The notes beneath the pieces are model-generated. The model did not search any database, had not been told where the DNA came from, and worked only from the letters and a program-made list of their open reading frames with translations. Below, one piece after another: positions 47,634 through 58,559 of a DNA stretch of 64,000 nucleotides; within the stretch, counting starts at the first letter, position 1, and every line of letters starts with the position of its first letter. Origin of the DNA: Osedax fenrisi (taxonomy: Eukaryota; Annelida; Polychaeta; Sabellida; Siboglinidae); NCBI GenBank assembly GCA_964019155.1, contig OZ025239.1:112493585-112557584 (forward strand), in the 5' to 3' direction. A program made the translations under genes and the position numbers.

Positions 47634-47790
47634 GGGCGCTGCAACAGGGGGGGACGGGGGGGGATATGTCCCCCCCCCCACTTTAAAATCTAGGGGGACC
47701 TACTATGTATTGTCCCCCCCCCCATTTTACAATCAATTTTATTATGATTGTTTGGTCCCCCCATATACAAAATCGTTCCATCGCCCCAAA
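47634..47790. repeat. G/C homopolymer-tract cluster
   Basis: Starts TAGGGGCGCTGCAAC, then G7, G8, C11, G5, C10 and C6 tracts separated by ATATGT, ACTTTAAAATCTA, ACCTACTATGTATTGT and ATTTTACAATC. The G-tracts and C-tracts can pair (GGGGATATGTCCCC). The arrangement resembles the degenerate end of a DNA transposon, but no partner end was found. Confidence 0.5.
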
Positions 47791-48738
47791 TCATTATACA
47801 TTATAACACGGACGAAAGGCAAATATTACATTATAACAGCGATTATTTGTTATTATATATTACTAATAATATCGGCATTTAATTAAATGTGCCGGCATAA
47901 TTCATCGTTCTTATTGCGTTAACCTCGAGCCAAATCTAGAGGATCGAAACATAAGAATATGTGTAAACATTCATTGATCGCTAATCTCGAGAGACGAGAC
48001 GCACACACGCACACGCGCACACACGCACACACGCACACAACGTATGCCTATAACAACGGTCAACACTCCGATACTATTACGTAATTAGCCGTGTGTATGA
48101 CGCAATAGTCGGAGGGGGGGTGTTACGTAAGCTAAAGGCATTGTGCCGGCTATAGCTATATATATAGAGCGACGCGTATACGGCGTTCAATGATTAGCGT
48201 GCTTTTAGTGTGCATGTATTAATACCTTACAAGGATATATATATATTATGTAAGAATGATGTAACGTGTGTAAAACCTATATATAGCATATAACCTATAG
48301 GTATAATATCTATGAGTTATATATATATATATATATATAGGTAATATATTATATACATATATGTTATATGTTACACACATATATGCTGTGCTGAGTTTTA
48401 AATTGTAACCCTAAATGGTAGTACATAATATATATTATGCCTCTCGCATAATTAGTTCTCTAAATGATACACACTACCAAGTATGTACGGTTGTATCGCG
48501 TGATACCTACAGGTCAGATATCAAGAGTATGACGTAACATGTTGCGTAGCTACCCTAGGGGTGTAACGCAACACGGTACCCTACGAGGTACGAGGTTCCT
48601 CTAATTAGAACACCGCTTACATCGAAATCTTCGCTATAATTCGCGAAACAAGAAATATCACGTGTTAATTTATTCATTCATATATATATATATATTATAA
48701 TAATACATAATTCATTAACAACCATATATTAAACGTTG
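47791..48738. other. Spacer with CACACG and TA tracts
   Basis: Contains a (CACACG)n/(CA)n tract at about 48000-48040, G-runs near 48112-48122 and (TA)n at 48320-48339. Otherwise unique with frequent CpG. No gene seen. Confidence 0.6.
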
Positions 48739-48787
48739 TATACCATGGTCTCCTTTAGATTCTGAAGCTAAAGGAGGCCATGGTATA
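48739..48787. other. 20-bp stem hairpin with 9-nt loop
   Basis: The left arm TATACCATGGTCTCCTTTAG pairs with CTAAAGGAGGCCATGGTATA in 19 of 20 positions; the odd position can form G-U on one strand. The loop is ATTCTGAAG. It could be a small RNA precursor, a transposon hairpin or a cruciform. It stands alone, with no flanking terminal repeats. Confidence 0.8.
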
Positions 48788-48889
48788 TAGTATATATATA
48801 TAAGATAATACATATTTGAAGGAACCTATTATTAATAGTTTTATATTCATCAAATTACAAAAAAATGATGAGAAATGAAATGATAAAAG

Positions 48890-49545
48890 ATAGAAATAAG
48901 ATTACTAAACTAGGAGAGAATAGTTCTTCAAAGTTGAATATAAATATAATAGTTCCGCAGGATCTATTCTAGGACCAATATTATTTATATTATATATAAA
49001 TGATGTACATAATTGTTTAGACATATCCGATGATAGAAATATACTACGTTTTGTTGATGATACATCTATTAGCATTCGTAAAAATTATAATATAAGTTAA
49101 CTAATCAGTTAATATCGGATGTTAATGAATTGTATGAGTGGCTTATATTAAATAAATTAAAATTGAATACTGCAAAAACAAAAATTCGTGTATACAAAGG
49201 TGCATCATCAACTTCTAATAATTGTATTGACAACCATTATTTGTATGTAAAACATATACTTTTTGGGCGCTATATTGGATACAAAGTTATATTTTAAACA
49301 ACATATAATAAGTATTCAAATTAAATTATCTAAAATAATATACTTGTTAAAAAACGTAGTACTATTCTCCCGAAAAATATACTATATCTATTATATAATT
49401 CTTCTATACAATCTAAGATATGATGATTGGGGAAATTCTAGTAAAAACATTAACTTGTTTATTAATTTCCCCGTTATTCCTTGCCTATTGGAGAGGTATG
49501 ATACATCTGATTTATTTATTTATATATATATAAATACCTGTAATA
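48890..49545 (+). pseudogene. CR1/jockey-like reverse transcriptase fragment, multiply frameshifted
   Basis: RT motif B appears as a one-base-deleted VPQ/GSILGPILFILYIND (48954-49005). Motif C is FVDDTSI (about 49050-49068). A stop follows at 49098-49100. In a second frame come SDVNELYEWLILNKLKLNTA and KTKI (motif D), and in a third, LGAILDTKLYFKQHI (motif E region) and a thumb-like RKIYYIYYIILLYNLRYDDW. At least three frame changes and one stop are present. The palm motif A and the endonuclease are missing. SINE copy 2 follows directly at 49554, so the LINE copy is older than the SINE insertion, or the two junctions merely coincide. Confidence 0.85.
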
Positions 49546-49553
49546 TATTTAAC

Positions 49554-49848
49554 TACCTGTGTGGCTCAGTGGCTAAGGCGTCATACACACAAACAGTAGG
49601 ACACGGGTTCGACCCTCGTCCGGACCATTAATTAATTTTATAAAATGGGTCTTAAAATATTATTTAGAAGTGATCTTATATAATTGTGTATAAATAAATG
49701 ATCGGCTCTCGTTAAAACCATGGATGCCTTAACACGAGAGCGGCTTCGAAGGGACATTAGAGCCATATATGGTTATAAGTGAAAACTTCATCTAAGTTCC
49801 TGGATGGGATGAAAGGACTCCACCAAATAAAAATAACAATAACAATAT
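49554..49848 (+). mobile_element. tRNA-derived SINE, copy 2
   Basis: Nearly identical to copy 1 (41550): same A box, B box, body and AATAACAATAAC tail. A few differences are visible, for example CATACACACAAACAG for CAGACACACAAGCAG. It lies at the end of the CR1-like RT fragment. Confidence 0.93.
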
Positions 49849-50035
49849 ATAAATATATAGACAATCGTTTGTTAGAAGGAGTGTTTAAATATATCATTAT
49901 AATAATTATTTATTAGTTTATAAGTTTATAGTGGTGTAAAGGAATACTAAATATAAATAAAGTTATGATTATTCAATGATTGACATTACAATACTTCAAA
50001 TTAAGATGTAAATCTGTTCTATTGTCACCCAATAA

Positions 50036-50071
<36 letters not shown>

Positions 50072-50898
50072 ACCGTGTTATATTAACTTATATCGTATAC
50101 ATTAAGGTGTGCTATAATTAGCTGTACTAAATATAAAAACCCCAGTATAACAACCTCATTATGATACTGCGTTTACTAGAATCAGGTATGAGCTACTTAA
50201 TCATAAATATAAATACGAATACATACTTAACAATAATGCTCGGAATCAATGTAAACTGGATGGTATTGTTAATGACATATGTCAGTATATACGTGTTATG
50301 TCGATATAGTAAATATGTTATGTAATGCATAGTTATACACGCAGAATGGGAACATATGTCGTAATGTAACGCTCGTGTTATCGGGGTAAATGTATATGAT
50401 ACTAATCGTCAACAACTACATTAGATGACGTAATATTAGTAGCAACGATTTAGCGAAGCAAAGATATAACACTACGTATCTACGCAGCGTTATTAGTATT
50501 CATGCATCCCGCTGCTAGTAGCAGTATCGAAATCGATTTAGGTTTGACGCGATTTGCGTACTACAATGTTTTCATTGCTCTATTAAATTACACGCAATAT
50601 AAATTAGCTTTTACTCGCCGCATAGAATTTATAACATTTAAAACCAACATATCCTATTGCTTTGTTATATATTAATAATGAACTACTAATTTAAAGCATA
50701 TGATTTATCATTTTAAAAGTGCATATTTTTATACGAATTTACATTATAAATAACACATAGTTCCGAAAATTGACCCTATATAGGTGGTGCTCTTGGTTGT
50801 TGTATACAAAATAAAATTACACGATTTCGCGTGAATTTTATATCTTTCCTTAGAAATGTGTTTGGTATTATAATGAATCACCGTCTATTTATAGAATA
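49849..50898. other. AT-rich spacer
   Basis: (TA)n at 50040-50067. A TTTAGCGAAGCAAAG word near 50450 recurs as TTTTGCGAAGCAAAG near 63420; both can form a small TTTGC-GAA-GCAAA hairpin. No coding region supported. Confidence 0.6.
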
Positions 50899-50943
50899 AC
50901 GTGCGTTAAGGGCGATCATAGAAAATTTAAAATTAACAGATTA

Positions 50944-50999
50944 ATAGGGTGTTCACACGATGCGTGTTTTACTTGTCGTACGAACAAATGCTGGACCGA
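50944..50999 (+). repeat. Left terminal inverted repeat of the Harbinger-like element
   Basis: 56 bp, inverted at 55199-55254 with a single difference (ACTTGTCG versus GCTTGTCG). Confidence 0.92.
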
Positions 51000-51167
51000 C
51001 ATTTTTTGGTCCAGCATTTAAAAAACACGAGCGTTCACACGACGCGGATTTAAATTGTCGTAGTTACTAATAACTGACAGCGGAAATAAAAAATAACGTA
51101 AATAAAAAAAAATTTCAAATTCAAATACTATTTTAATTTATCTATTATAATTACATTTATTATAATT

Positions 51168-51323
51168 ATGGATACTTATTTGGATACTTATTTAAATAAT
51201 TTATTATGTTTAATAACTGATGAAATTGCACTGTATATTTCGTATGAAAATAGCAAAATGAGAACTATATGGGCGAATAATTATTTAAAACGATTCTCGA
51301 TCTTTAAAGCATTTAAAGCATAA
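51168..51323 (+). pseudogene. Possible N-terminal remnant of Harbinger transposase
   Basis: A 51-codon frame from ATG (51168) to TAA (51321-51323). It contains ENSKMRTIWANNYLKRFSIF, similar in layout to the RR.W...L.RR...G.F start common in PIF/Harbinger transposases. No DDE residues follow in frame. It sits just inside the left terminal repeat, the expected position for a first exon. The assignment rests on a weak pattern. Confidence 0.3.
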
Positions 51324-53893
51324 TATGCATAACAAGAAAATAGATTATCCATATTAATATAATATGGTATAAATAAATATGAACTCTATTCATAAAATTT
51401 TGAAATAATACTTATTTATACCAAAATAATGTGTTTTAATCAAAAAACGAAATTTAAAACTGTGACGTAGGATCCCAAATATAAATTCTAGGATATTTGA
51501 ATTTTAAATTTAAAAAATATTTTATTCAATTTTTATTTTATATTATATATAGTTAAATAATTGATAATTATTTCGTAACTTTTGGATTCTATTTAAGTTA
51601 TAAACAAACATTGAGAATTACAAAGGACAATAAAAATCGTAATATGTGGATAGGTTTAGTAATTTGAAATATAAATGACGTATAATAATCAAAATAAATG
51701 AGGCTGTGAATTGTTCATTTTAAAATAGTAAATTTAATGTGAATCCAAGTATATAAATGTTATTTATATATTATATAATGTACATATATATTAACTTAAC
51801 ATAATATTAATAAGAATAACATAATATATGTACATAATGTTATTAATTAATCAAATTACTAAGTATGATCAAACTTGAAAATATCGTAATTTGTATGACC
51901 TAAATATATAGGTTTATATTTTAACTGCACGATATTGCTTGCGATATATATTTCAATTAAAATTAGTAACTATGATCTATATTTAGATGGAAGTGACATA
52001 TCATATATAATATTGTAAATTACTAGAGATAAGATATATATCGATCATATTTACTGCTGGCAATATAGTTTGATAAAATTATATAGAATGATCAATTATA
52101 TTTTAAGATAGTAATATACATGATTAAATATAATATATAATCACTGAATAATGATATGGAATTATAATAATGAAATATTATTTAAAAATTAATTAGTGTG
52201 TTAAAAATATTAAAATCCTTTGATGTGTTTATAAATTAATTATAATTCTATTTACATAATTATAATTTTGTTTATATATTTCATATATATATATTATATG
52301 TGTATATTAAGATATTTATATATATATAGTGTATATTATAAACTCATGTGTATTATAAATTTTATATAATTAAACATTTTATATAAATATTATAATATAA
52401 CTTTATATCATAATCATTTATTATTTAATATAAGAATTTTTACTATGGTATTGTATATATGCAAACATTATTTATATAAAAGAGTTGTACAGTGTTGTAC
52501 AAAGTATTCTTCTCAAAGTAATTATCAATATTACATTATTTAAAGTAGATTAAATCTTTAGTTATATATGAACTATACAATAAATTAGTGCATAAGCAAT
52601 GCCATAAGACATGGTTAAATAGTTTTTTAATCACAATTTATGGTTAGTAAGCTATATAATTTAAAGTAAACTTTGATATTTTAATGAAGGCGAACTTGAT
52701 GAAATAGTATATGAATATATAGAGGATAGTGATAATGATACAGGATTAACTGGATACAAGTTTCAAACATAACAAAGCGTAATAGCGTATAACCAAGAAA
52801 ATATAATATAAGAATAATAAAATTCAATTTAATCGTAGAAAATTTTCCAAGAACACAACAATTTTGCGAAGCATTTCATGAAGCAATATTTTGTGATTTA
52901 TCCTTCAGAAAACCTCTGATATGAAGTTAAAGTAGTCATATTTAATTAGAGTAAATACAAACACCCATGGACAACTATAAAATACTGAATATTAAAGTGC
53001 AGTTATTATTTAAAATATGTATATAATATTGCCATGAATGCAATACCACTTATTATATGGATGATAGTGATGTGGAGAATATATATATATATATATATAT
53101 ATATAACATTTCATATGTAAATAGAAACACTATTATTATAATATTTAATAATATATATTATTATGTACATTTAAAAAAAACCTAAGTAAGAAATATTCCT
53201 GATATGGTATTGGAAGTGTTGACAATGGGTATAAAGTATCTCACAGTCAATGAGATGATTGTGGTAAAATCATAGAAATTAGAGGTAGAATTACCCCATA
53301 CCCCACTCTATAGCTATGGGTAAATTACTACTTACAATATCACACTTATGTGTGTTTTAACAATCAATTATTTGTATAAATAAATATTTTTTTATAAACT
53401 ATATTTTATATTTAGGTGATATGTATCATTACAATAAATCATAGATAAACCAGGCTCTTAATTAATATATTATATAATACTTATTACACTAAATATACAT
53501 TAGGAGAAGGGTTAGTCAGATAAATTGAAGAACCTGTTATTTATGGTATTTTTTTACTAATTTATATTTATTATATTATGCCGATATGAAATATGAAAAA
53601 ATTTCTAAATCTATAAAACTGCTATTAGTTGATTAATATGAATAATTAATTAACAATCTCAATTTTATAGATATATTATAAGATTTGATTGAACTATAAT
53701 TTAATTGAATTTATTATTAAAACATATAATATTAATATTTTATACCAAATTACAATTTTAAAGCATCCAGTATATTAATTATTATCAGAACGACATTTTT
53801 TCTATATATATATATAGTTTTAACATTAATATATATTATCCATAGGTTAATATTTAGTTTGAATCCAGAATTATCTATAATATACATTATTCT
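51324..53893. other. Degenerate interior of the Harbinger-like element
   Basis: Mostly A/T-rich with no long frame. Two coding-like plus-strand scraps occur: about 52682-52771 (EGELDEIVYEYIEDSDNDTG, then a stop) and about 52829-52921 (IVENFPRTQQFCEAFHEAIF, then a stop). They may be remnants of transposon proteins. (TA)n at about 53080-53103. Confidence 0.4.
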
Positions 53894-53989
53894 TCAAAGT
53901 TTAGCATCAAGTTTTCTTAAAGCGCTTACATCAGATTCTTTCTCCAAGAGTTTCTTTGTTATCGCTTGAATTTCAAGTACACCTACCAT
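53894..53989 (-). pseudogene. Short coding-like remnant, possibly the second Harbinger protein
   Basis: A 31-codon frame from ATG (53989) to TGA (53894) reading GVLEIQAITKKLLEKESDVS and then ALRKLDAKL. It is helical and charged, unlike its surroundings. Harbinger elements often carry a second Myb/SANT-like gene in the opposite orientation, which this position would fit. Too short for a firm call. Confidence 0.25.
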
Positions 53990-55198
53990 ATAAATATATA
54001 ATATCATATATTTAAAGTAGATTTAATAATAGATATATTAATCATATTATTATTATTATTATTATATTATATAATATATGTTTATGTATATATATATCAT
54101 ATTTATATGACATTTTTAAGTGTATGAAAAAATGTTATATTGAAATTAGTTTAACCGAATAACTTATTGTACCTATATTTGTATTACTAGAATAGAATTT
54201 ATTGAATTACTATATATATATATATCATATAATGTACATGTATATTGTATATGATCATTTAGATATAATAATCAAGTTTATATAGACAAAATATTAAGTA
54301 TGCATTGAATACTATTCAATATGTTATTAAACACTCAGATATATTAAACTTATAAGTCTCATACTATAATTTATAATTAAAATATAAAATTATAATAATA
54401 AGTTATATTAATATTATACTAGATGATAGATTATAAAGTAGATCTATGATTAGTATAATAATAATAATAATATTATTAATAAAAATATTTTGAATATAAT
54501 TTTATTAATATTATTAAAATCATTATACTAAGCATCGATCTAATTTATTATAAGTATAATGTTATGTAATTATTAAATATAATAAATATAAACATTATAT
54601 GATGCTGATAAGTCTTTAACTAACCAGTTATGTTCTATAACGGACGATTCATTTTCAATACCGCTGGTATATTTAAATTTCCACCAGTGTTATATTATCG
54701 GTAAATAACTGATCGTTTATTATTTTAATAATAGATTTGAATTGTTAACTTATAATACTAATGTTTAGTAATATATCTACATAATAATCTATTTCACGAG
54801 TTAATACTATATCCATAAATGATATATTATAAGTATTTTAAATTTAATTATTATTCAAATTAATATTAAATATATTATGATAAATCTATTTTCATGCATA
54901 TTATGCTTTAATTAAACTACTTTTTGTTATATCTTTACTTGAATAATTTAATTTTGTATATTCTATATAATTAATGTTTATATTGTATTTTATATTGTAG
55001 TAATACGATTAATTATATAAAAATTATTCAGTATAATATTTTTATAAAATATTGTAAACATTACCAAAGATAGTAAGATATTTCGGTCCAGCATTTATTT
55101 CGGTCCAGCAAAAAATAGGATATTTTCTATTTTTGCTGTACGACGAGAAAAATAGGAATCCGAGTAAATGCTGGACCGAATCTATGATTTTGAAGAAT

Positions 55199-55254
55199 TC
55201 GGTCCAGCATTTGTTCGTACGACAAGCAAAACACGCATCGTGTGAACACCCTAT
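55199..55254 (-). repeat. Right terminal inverted repeat of the Harbinger-like element
   Basis: Inverted partner of 50944-50999 (55 of 56 positions). It is preceded by three more GGTCCAGCA boxes at 55084-55180. Confidence 0.92.
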
Positions 55255-55256
55255 TA

Positions 55257-55690
55257 CATTGGACTATGTTTTTCTTAATAAATATACCATTAAAATGAAG
55301 TACACGAATTTTTTTTTTTTTATTAATCTAAGCTAACACGACAGCCTCGTGAAGTTTAACATGTAGTTAGATACAAATTTTACATTGTAAAAAATAAATT
55401 ATAAAAAAATAAGTATTTGAAACCTTTGTTATGAATAATTTGTTATCAAATCTTAACACACTATTTATTTTATAATAATGGAATAGAAAATATAAAAAAT
55501 AGAATTAAAAAAAAAAATTCCTGGACATTTCTTGGAATTTTAACAGGACATGTAAAAAATCGTAAAAAATGACTAAAAAAAAGATTGACAGTATGTCGTG
55601 TTGTCAAAAATGAATAAAAAAAAAATTGAAGTATACATATATTCTTAAATTTCAATAGCTATAAGATGCAATGTGTCCAAAAAAACTTTG
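55257..55690. other. Right part of the split outer element
   Basis: T-rich and A-rich homopolymer-bearing sequence between the Harbinger-like right end and the outer inverted repeat. The frames here are Phe-rich artefacts. No gene supported. Confidence 0.6.
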
Positions 55691-55854
55691 TTTTCTATGA
55701 TCACCCTTAACGTACGTGTACACACATCGATAAAGTTGAGCGTGTTCCGAGGGTATTCTGACTCTCAAAAGACACACCACGTCGTAAGGTTTACATTATT
55801 TAAAATTGCACTAAAACGATATGATCATGTTTTACAATAAGTAGAATATATTCT

Positions 55855-55912
55855 AAATATTCTATATATATTCTATATATTCTATATATATTCTATATAT
55901 TCTATATATTCG
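55855..55912. repeat. ATTCTATATAT minisatellite
   Basis: Five to six units of TATATATTC/TATTCTATA with a period of 10-12 bp. Confidence 0.8.
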
Positions 55913-56100
55913 AGGATTCTATGTTTCTTCGTACGTTTCTTTTTAGGCGGTTTTCACGCCTGAAAACGTAAATACATCGCGGAAAACATTGTGAATGTCT
56001 TTATGTACAAACTGTACAGTTAGATACAACAATGGAAGGTTATATTGTTTTATTGTTAAAACTCTACGGCTAATTACTCTAGTAATTCATGTTAATGTTT

Positions 56101-56390
56101 TAATTTATTTTTTTGTTATTTTTTTGTTATTTTGGAGGGATCCTTTCATCCCTTCCAGGAATTTAGATGAAGTTTCACTTATAACCATATGGCTCTGATG
56201 TCCCTTCGAAGCCGTTCTTATGTTAAGGCATCCATGGTTTTAACTAGAGCCGATCATTTATGTATACACAATTATAAACGATCACTTCTAAATAGTATTT
56301 TAAGACCTATTTTAATGGTCCGGACGGGGCTCGAACTCGCGTCCTACTGCTTGTGTGCCCGACGCATTATCCAACTAAGCCACGCAGGCA
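56101..56390 (-). mobile_element. tRNA-derived SINE, copy 3 (inverted)
   Basis: Reverse-complement copy of the SINE at 41550. On the minus strand it begins TGCCTGCGTGGCTTAGTTGG (A box region), has B box GTTCGAGCCC, the body with CTTCGAAGGGACATCAGAGC, and a tail of AAAATAACAAAAAAATAAC type. It is more diverged from copies 1 and 2 than they are from each other. Confidence 0.92.
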
Positions 56391-57055
56391 TTATAATATA
56401 TATATATATAGGTGTAATTAAATTTCATTACCCATTAATTTAAAACAATCGTACTTTAAATCTCGCGTTTCTTCTGCGTATCGTTCCACGGCGACCTATT
56501 ATTATATATAATCTATAGATCTGAGCGCATACGCGAAGAGCTGGTAAAGCTTCGGCTTAAAGCCCGCGTAATGCCTACTTCTTCGGGTCGCCTATAGAAC
56601 GACAGCGGTGCCACCCGAATACCCTAGTAACATTTGCACACAATAGGTGGCGCCACGCTATAACAATAACATCATTAGCAGCAATAACACTACAAGTACA
56701 CCGCACTGGTCGATAGCATTGAGTGCATAGGAGTGCGTGGCAGATCGTGAACTGTGTGAGCCTTGCCAACAGGCGTATAGTACTGTATACAGTATATAGT
56801 ATATTACGTAGTTCACTATTGTATAGTACATATATATATATATACTATACTATATTGTATACTATAGTACTATAGTATTATGTGCCTATGTCTATTTCAC
56901 AGGGGTAAAGGCGTATATAGCTAGAGAAAGTCAATCGCTTTACACTGATAATGAAAAAAACCATTTTGTTAAGCCACCATACTGTATTTGATAATATGTT
57001 GTTCTCTGTGGTATATAGGGGCATTTAGGGGTGATATAGGGAGGGATAACCTGTA
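56391..57055. other. Mixed spacer with a CpG-containing patch
   Basis: The patch 56500-56770 is more GC-rich than average and contains the 10-bp palindrome GTGGCGCCAC (about 56647). A 64-codon minus-strand frame (56575-56769) has many Cys and Arg and no recognised domain; I do not call it a gene. TA/TATAG runs occupy 56780-56880. Confidence 0.5.
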
Positions 57056-57345
57056 CTATAGGAGAGATAATATGTATTATGGGGGGGGGGCGGCTAACAT
57101 GTCCTACATGGGGGCAAACACGTTCTATAGGGGGGGGGGCAAACACGTTCTATAGGGGGTTAACTCCTCTTACGGGGGGCTTACCTACCCTGTAGAGGGG
57201 TAACATGTCCTCTAAGGGGAGGGCGGCTAACATGTCCTACATGGGGGCAAACATGTTATATAGAAGGGGGCAAACATGTCTTATAGGGGGGCAAACACGT
57301 TCTATATAGGGTTAACCTACCCTGTAGATGGGTAACATGTCCTCC
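57056..57345. repeat. G-rich degenerate minisatellite (about 25-30-bp units)
   Basis: Recurring words GGGGGCAAACACGTTCTATA, GGCTAACATGTCCTACAT, GGGTTAACCTACCCTGTAGA and GGGGTAACATGTCC with G4-G9 tracts. Some words appear twice in the same order (about 57088-57200 and 57228-57340), suggesting a larger duplicated unit. It abuts the donor side of the candidate exon at 57356. A related inverted fragment lies at 60945-61005. Confidence 0.8.
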
Positions 57346-57355
57346 GAGGCCTAAC

Positions 57356-57541
57356 CTGTCCGAATATCTCCCCGAAGCAGTCAATGGTGGCCTTGTTGTC
57401 GTGCGACGAGAAACCGTGTTGATCTCGTCGCATCAGAGAACGCCGCACGAAGTCACGTGGTGGAACCGGAAGTAGAACTTGACGTCCGGGACTCCTCCAG
57501 GAGGCGCTAGCGGTGGTGGAAGTCTCGCGGGTGTGGATCAC
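57356..57541 (-). CDS. Candidate protein-coding exon, unknown gene
   Basis: A GC-rich minus-strand open frame ending at a possible donor (TTCGGACAG|GTTAGG). The last part reads RDFVRRSLMRRDQHGFSSHD then NKATIDCFGEIFGQ, with mostly G/C third positions (GAC, TTC, GTG, CTG, CAC, AAC, AAG, GCC, ACC). The frame is open upstream beyond 57541, and possible acceptors (CACAG, CAACAG) lie at about 57560-57580. In the first half another frame also looks coding (VPDVKFYFRFHHVTS), so a frame change near 57440 or a different exon border is possible. The family is not recognised. Phase 0 at this donor does not match phase 2 at the start of the exon at 47395, so direct joining of the two is not supported. 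Confidence 0.35.
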
Positions 57542-57559
57542 GGGCGCAGTCTGACCCCT

Positions 57560-57786
57560 GTGTATGAACTGTTGACCAGTGGTAGTACTATAGTATCGTG
57601 CGCATGCGTAAATACATGTTATATACGTGTTATATATATGTAAATTACATTATTTGTTGAGGTATACTTTTTCGATAGAATCTTGCTATTAAATGGTTCA
57701 TTTTTACTTAGTTATAACTATATTGTATTGTAATCGAGTGAAGTTAACTTATATTTATAGTATAATACATATTAGTCATTGATTTA

Positions 57787-57823
<37 letters not shown>

Positions 57824-58485
57824 TGCACCCTTCACAAACCACCATTTCATGTACCGCCACCTTTGATATATAGCCGATTAGAGCTGTAACTGATTTCCAG
57901 CAAATATATTACATATTATATATGAACTACCGACATCCGTTATACATGATTATATATGACGATACCAAGATGGGCGGTATACCGAGGATGTATTATATAT
58001 ATATATACATATATATATATATGATAAGATAAGATACATTTTATTATTGTAATCATTATAAAAGAAAAACAATAAATGGACAAATAAAATAGTCAGAAGA
58101 CTTTCGAGGTATTTGACCTTAGAATATATATATGTGTGAAATATAATCATTAATACATAAATAATATCGTAATTGTGCAATAATATTATATTTACGAGAC
58201 GCACTCATTAATAGATGACATGAACGTATTTATTATTGCGAAGCTATTTAACGTAGCGCCCAGTATAGCATTGCAAGTGACAACGAATGTTATTTTTAAC
58301 GAATCATCGATTTAGCGTCGATTCGCTCTCTCTCTATTACGTCATACGTATCGCTTATTGCGTCATATTACGACACGATCACGTGATAACGTGATACAGT
58401 GACGTCACGAGGGTATCTATAGTAATAGTATACTACTACTATAGCTAACTTTGTGACGTCGCTTTATCACGTATTATTATCACAC
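57560..58485. other. AT-rich spacer
   Basis: (TA)n at 57787-57820 and 57990-58022, and a short ACGTGATAACGTGATAC repeat near 58380. No gene supported. Confidence 0.6.
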
Positions 58486-58486
58486 A

Positions 58487-58525
58487 TGTAATATATATAT
58501 GTATATATATATGTATATATATATA
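58487..58525. repeat. TATATATG microsatellite
   Basis: TATATATG units with pure TA blocks at the start of a CpG-rich stretch. Confidence 0.9.
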
Positions 58526-58559
58526 ACGTATGTTTGATAATAATACTACTGATAGAATC

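Larger units (their letters stand above)
50942..55256. mobile_element. Harbinger-like DNA transposon, 4.3 kb, degenerate inside
   Basis: Terminal inverted repeats at 50944-50999 and 55199-55254 match at 55 of 56 positions, starting ATAGGGTGTTCACACGATGC and ending in AAATGCTGGACCGA. Additional inverted or direct copies of the box GGTCCAGCATTT lie at 51008-51019, 55086-55097, 55102-55110 (partial) and 55166-55180. A weaker second copy of the outer end (GCGTTCACACGACGCG) lies at about 51031-51046. GGG...GTTCACAC termini with subterminal boxes suit PIF/Harbinger. A 3-bp TWA-type duplication is possible (TTA near both ends) but off by one base. The interior is A/T-rich and lacks an intact transposase. 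Near-identical ends imply recent movement, probably driven in trans. Confidence 0.72.
50899..55717. mobile_element. Outer element with TTAA-flanked inverted repeats, split by the Harbinger-like element
   Basis: ACGTGCGTTAAGGGCGATCA-TAGAAAA (50899-50925) is inverted as TTTTCTATGATCACCCTTAA-CGTACGT (55691-55717), with two mismatches in 27 bp. Inside the shared TTAA the inverted 16 bp start GGG(C/T)GATCATAGAAAA. Removing the nested 4.3-kb element would leave about 0.5 kb, a MITE-sized unit. TTAA targets suggest a piggyBac-like element, but the inverted repeat continues past TTAA, so the class is uncertain. Confidence 0.5.

Noticed and set aside
41550..56390. Functional tRNA genes
   Set aside because: A and B boxes are present, but the acceptor stems do not pair and the same body and tail follow in each copy, so they are SINE heads.
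47276..57541. Joining the two candidate exons into one gene model
   Set aside because: Same strand, but the splice phases do not match directly, the borders are uncertain and no protein family is recognised.
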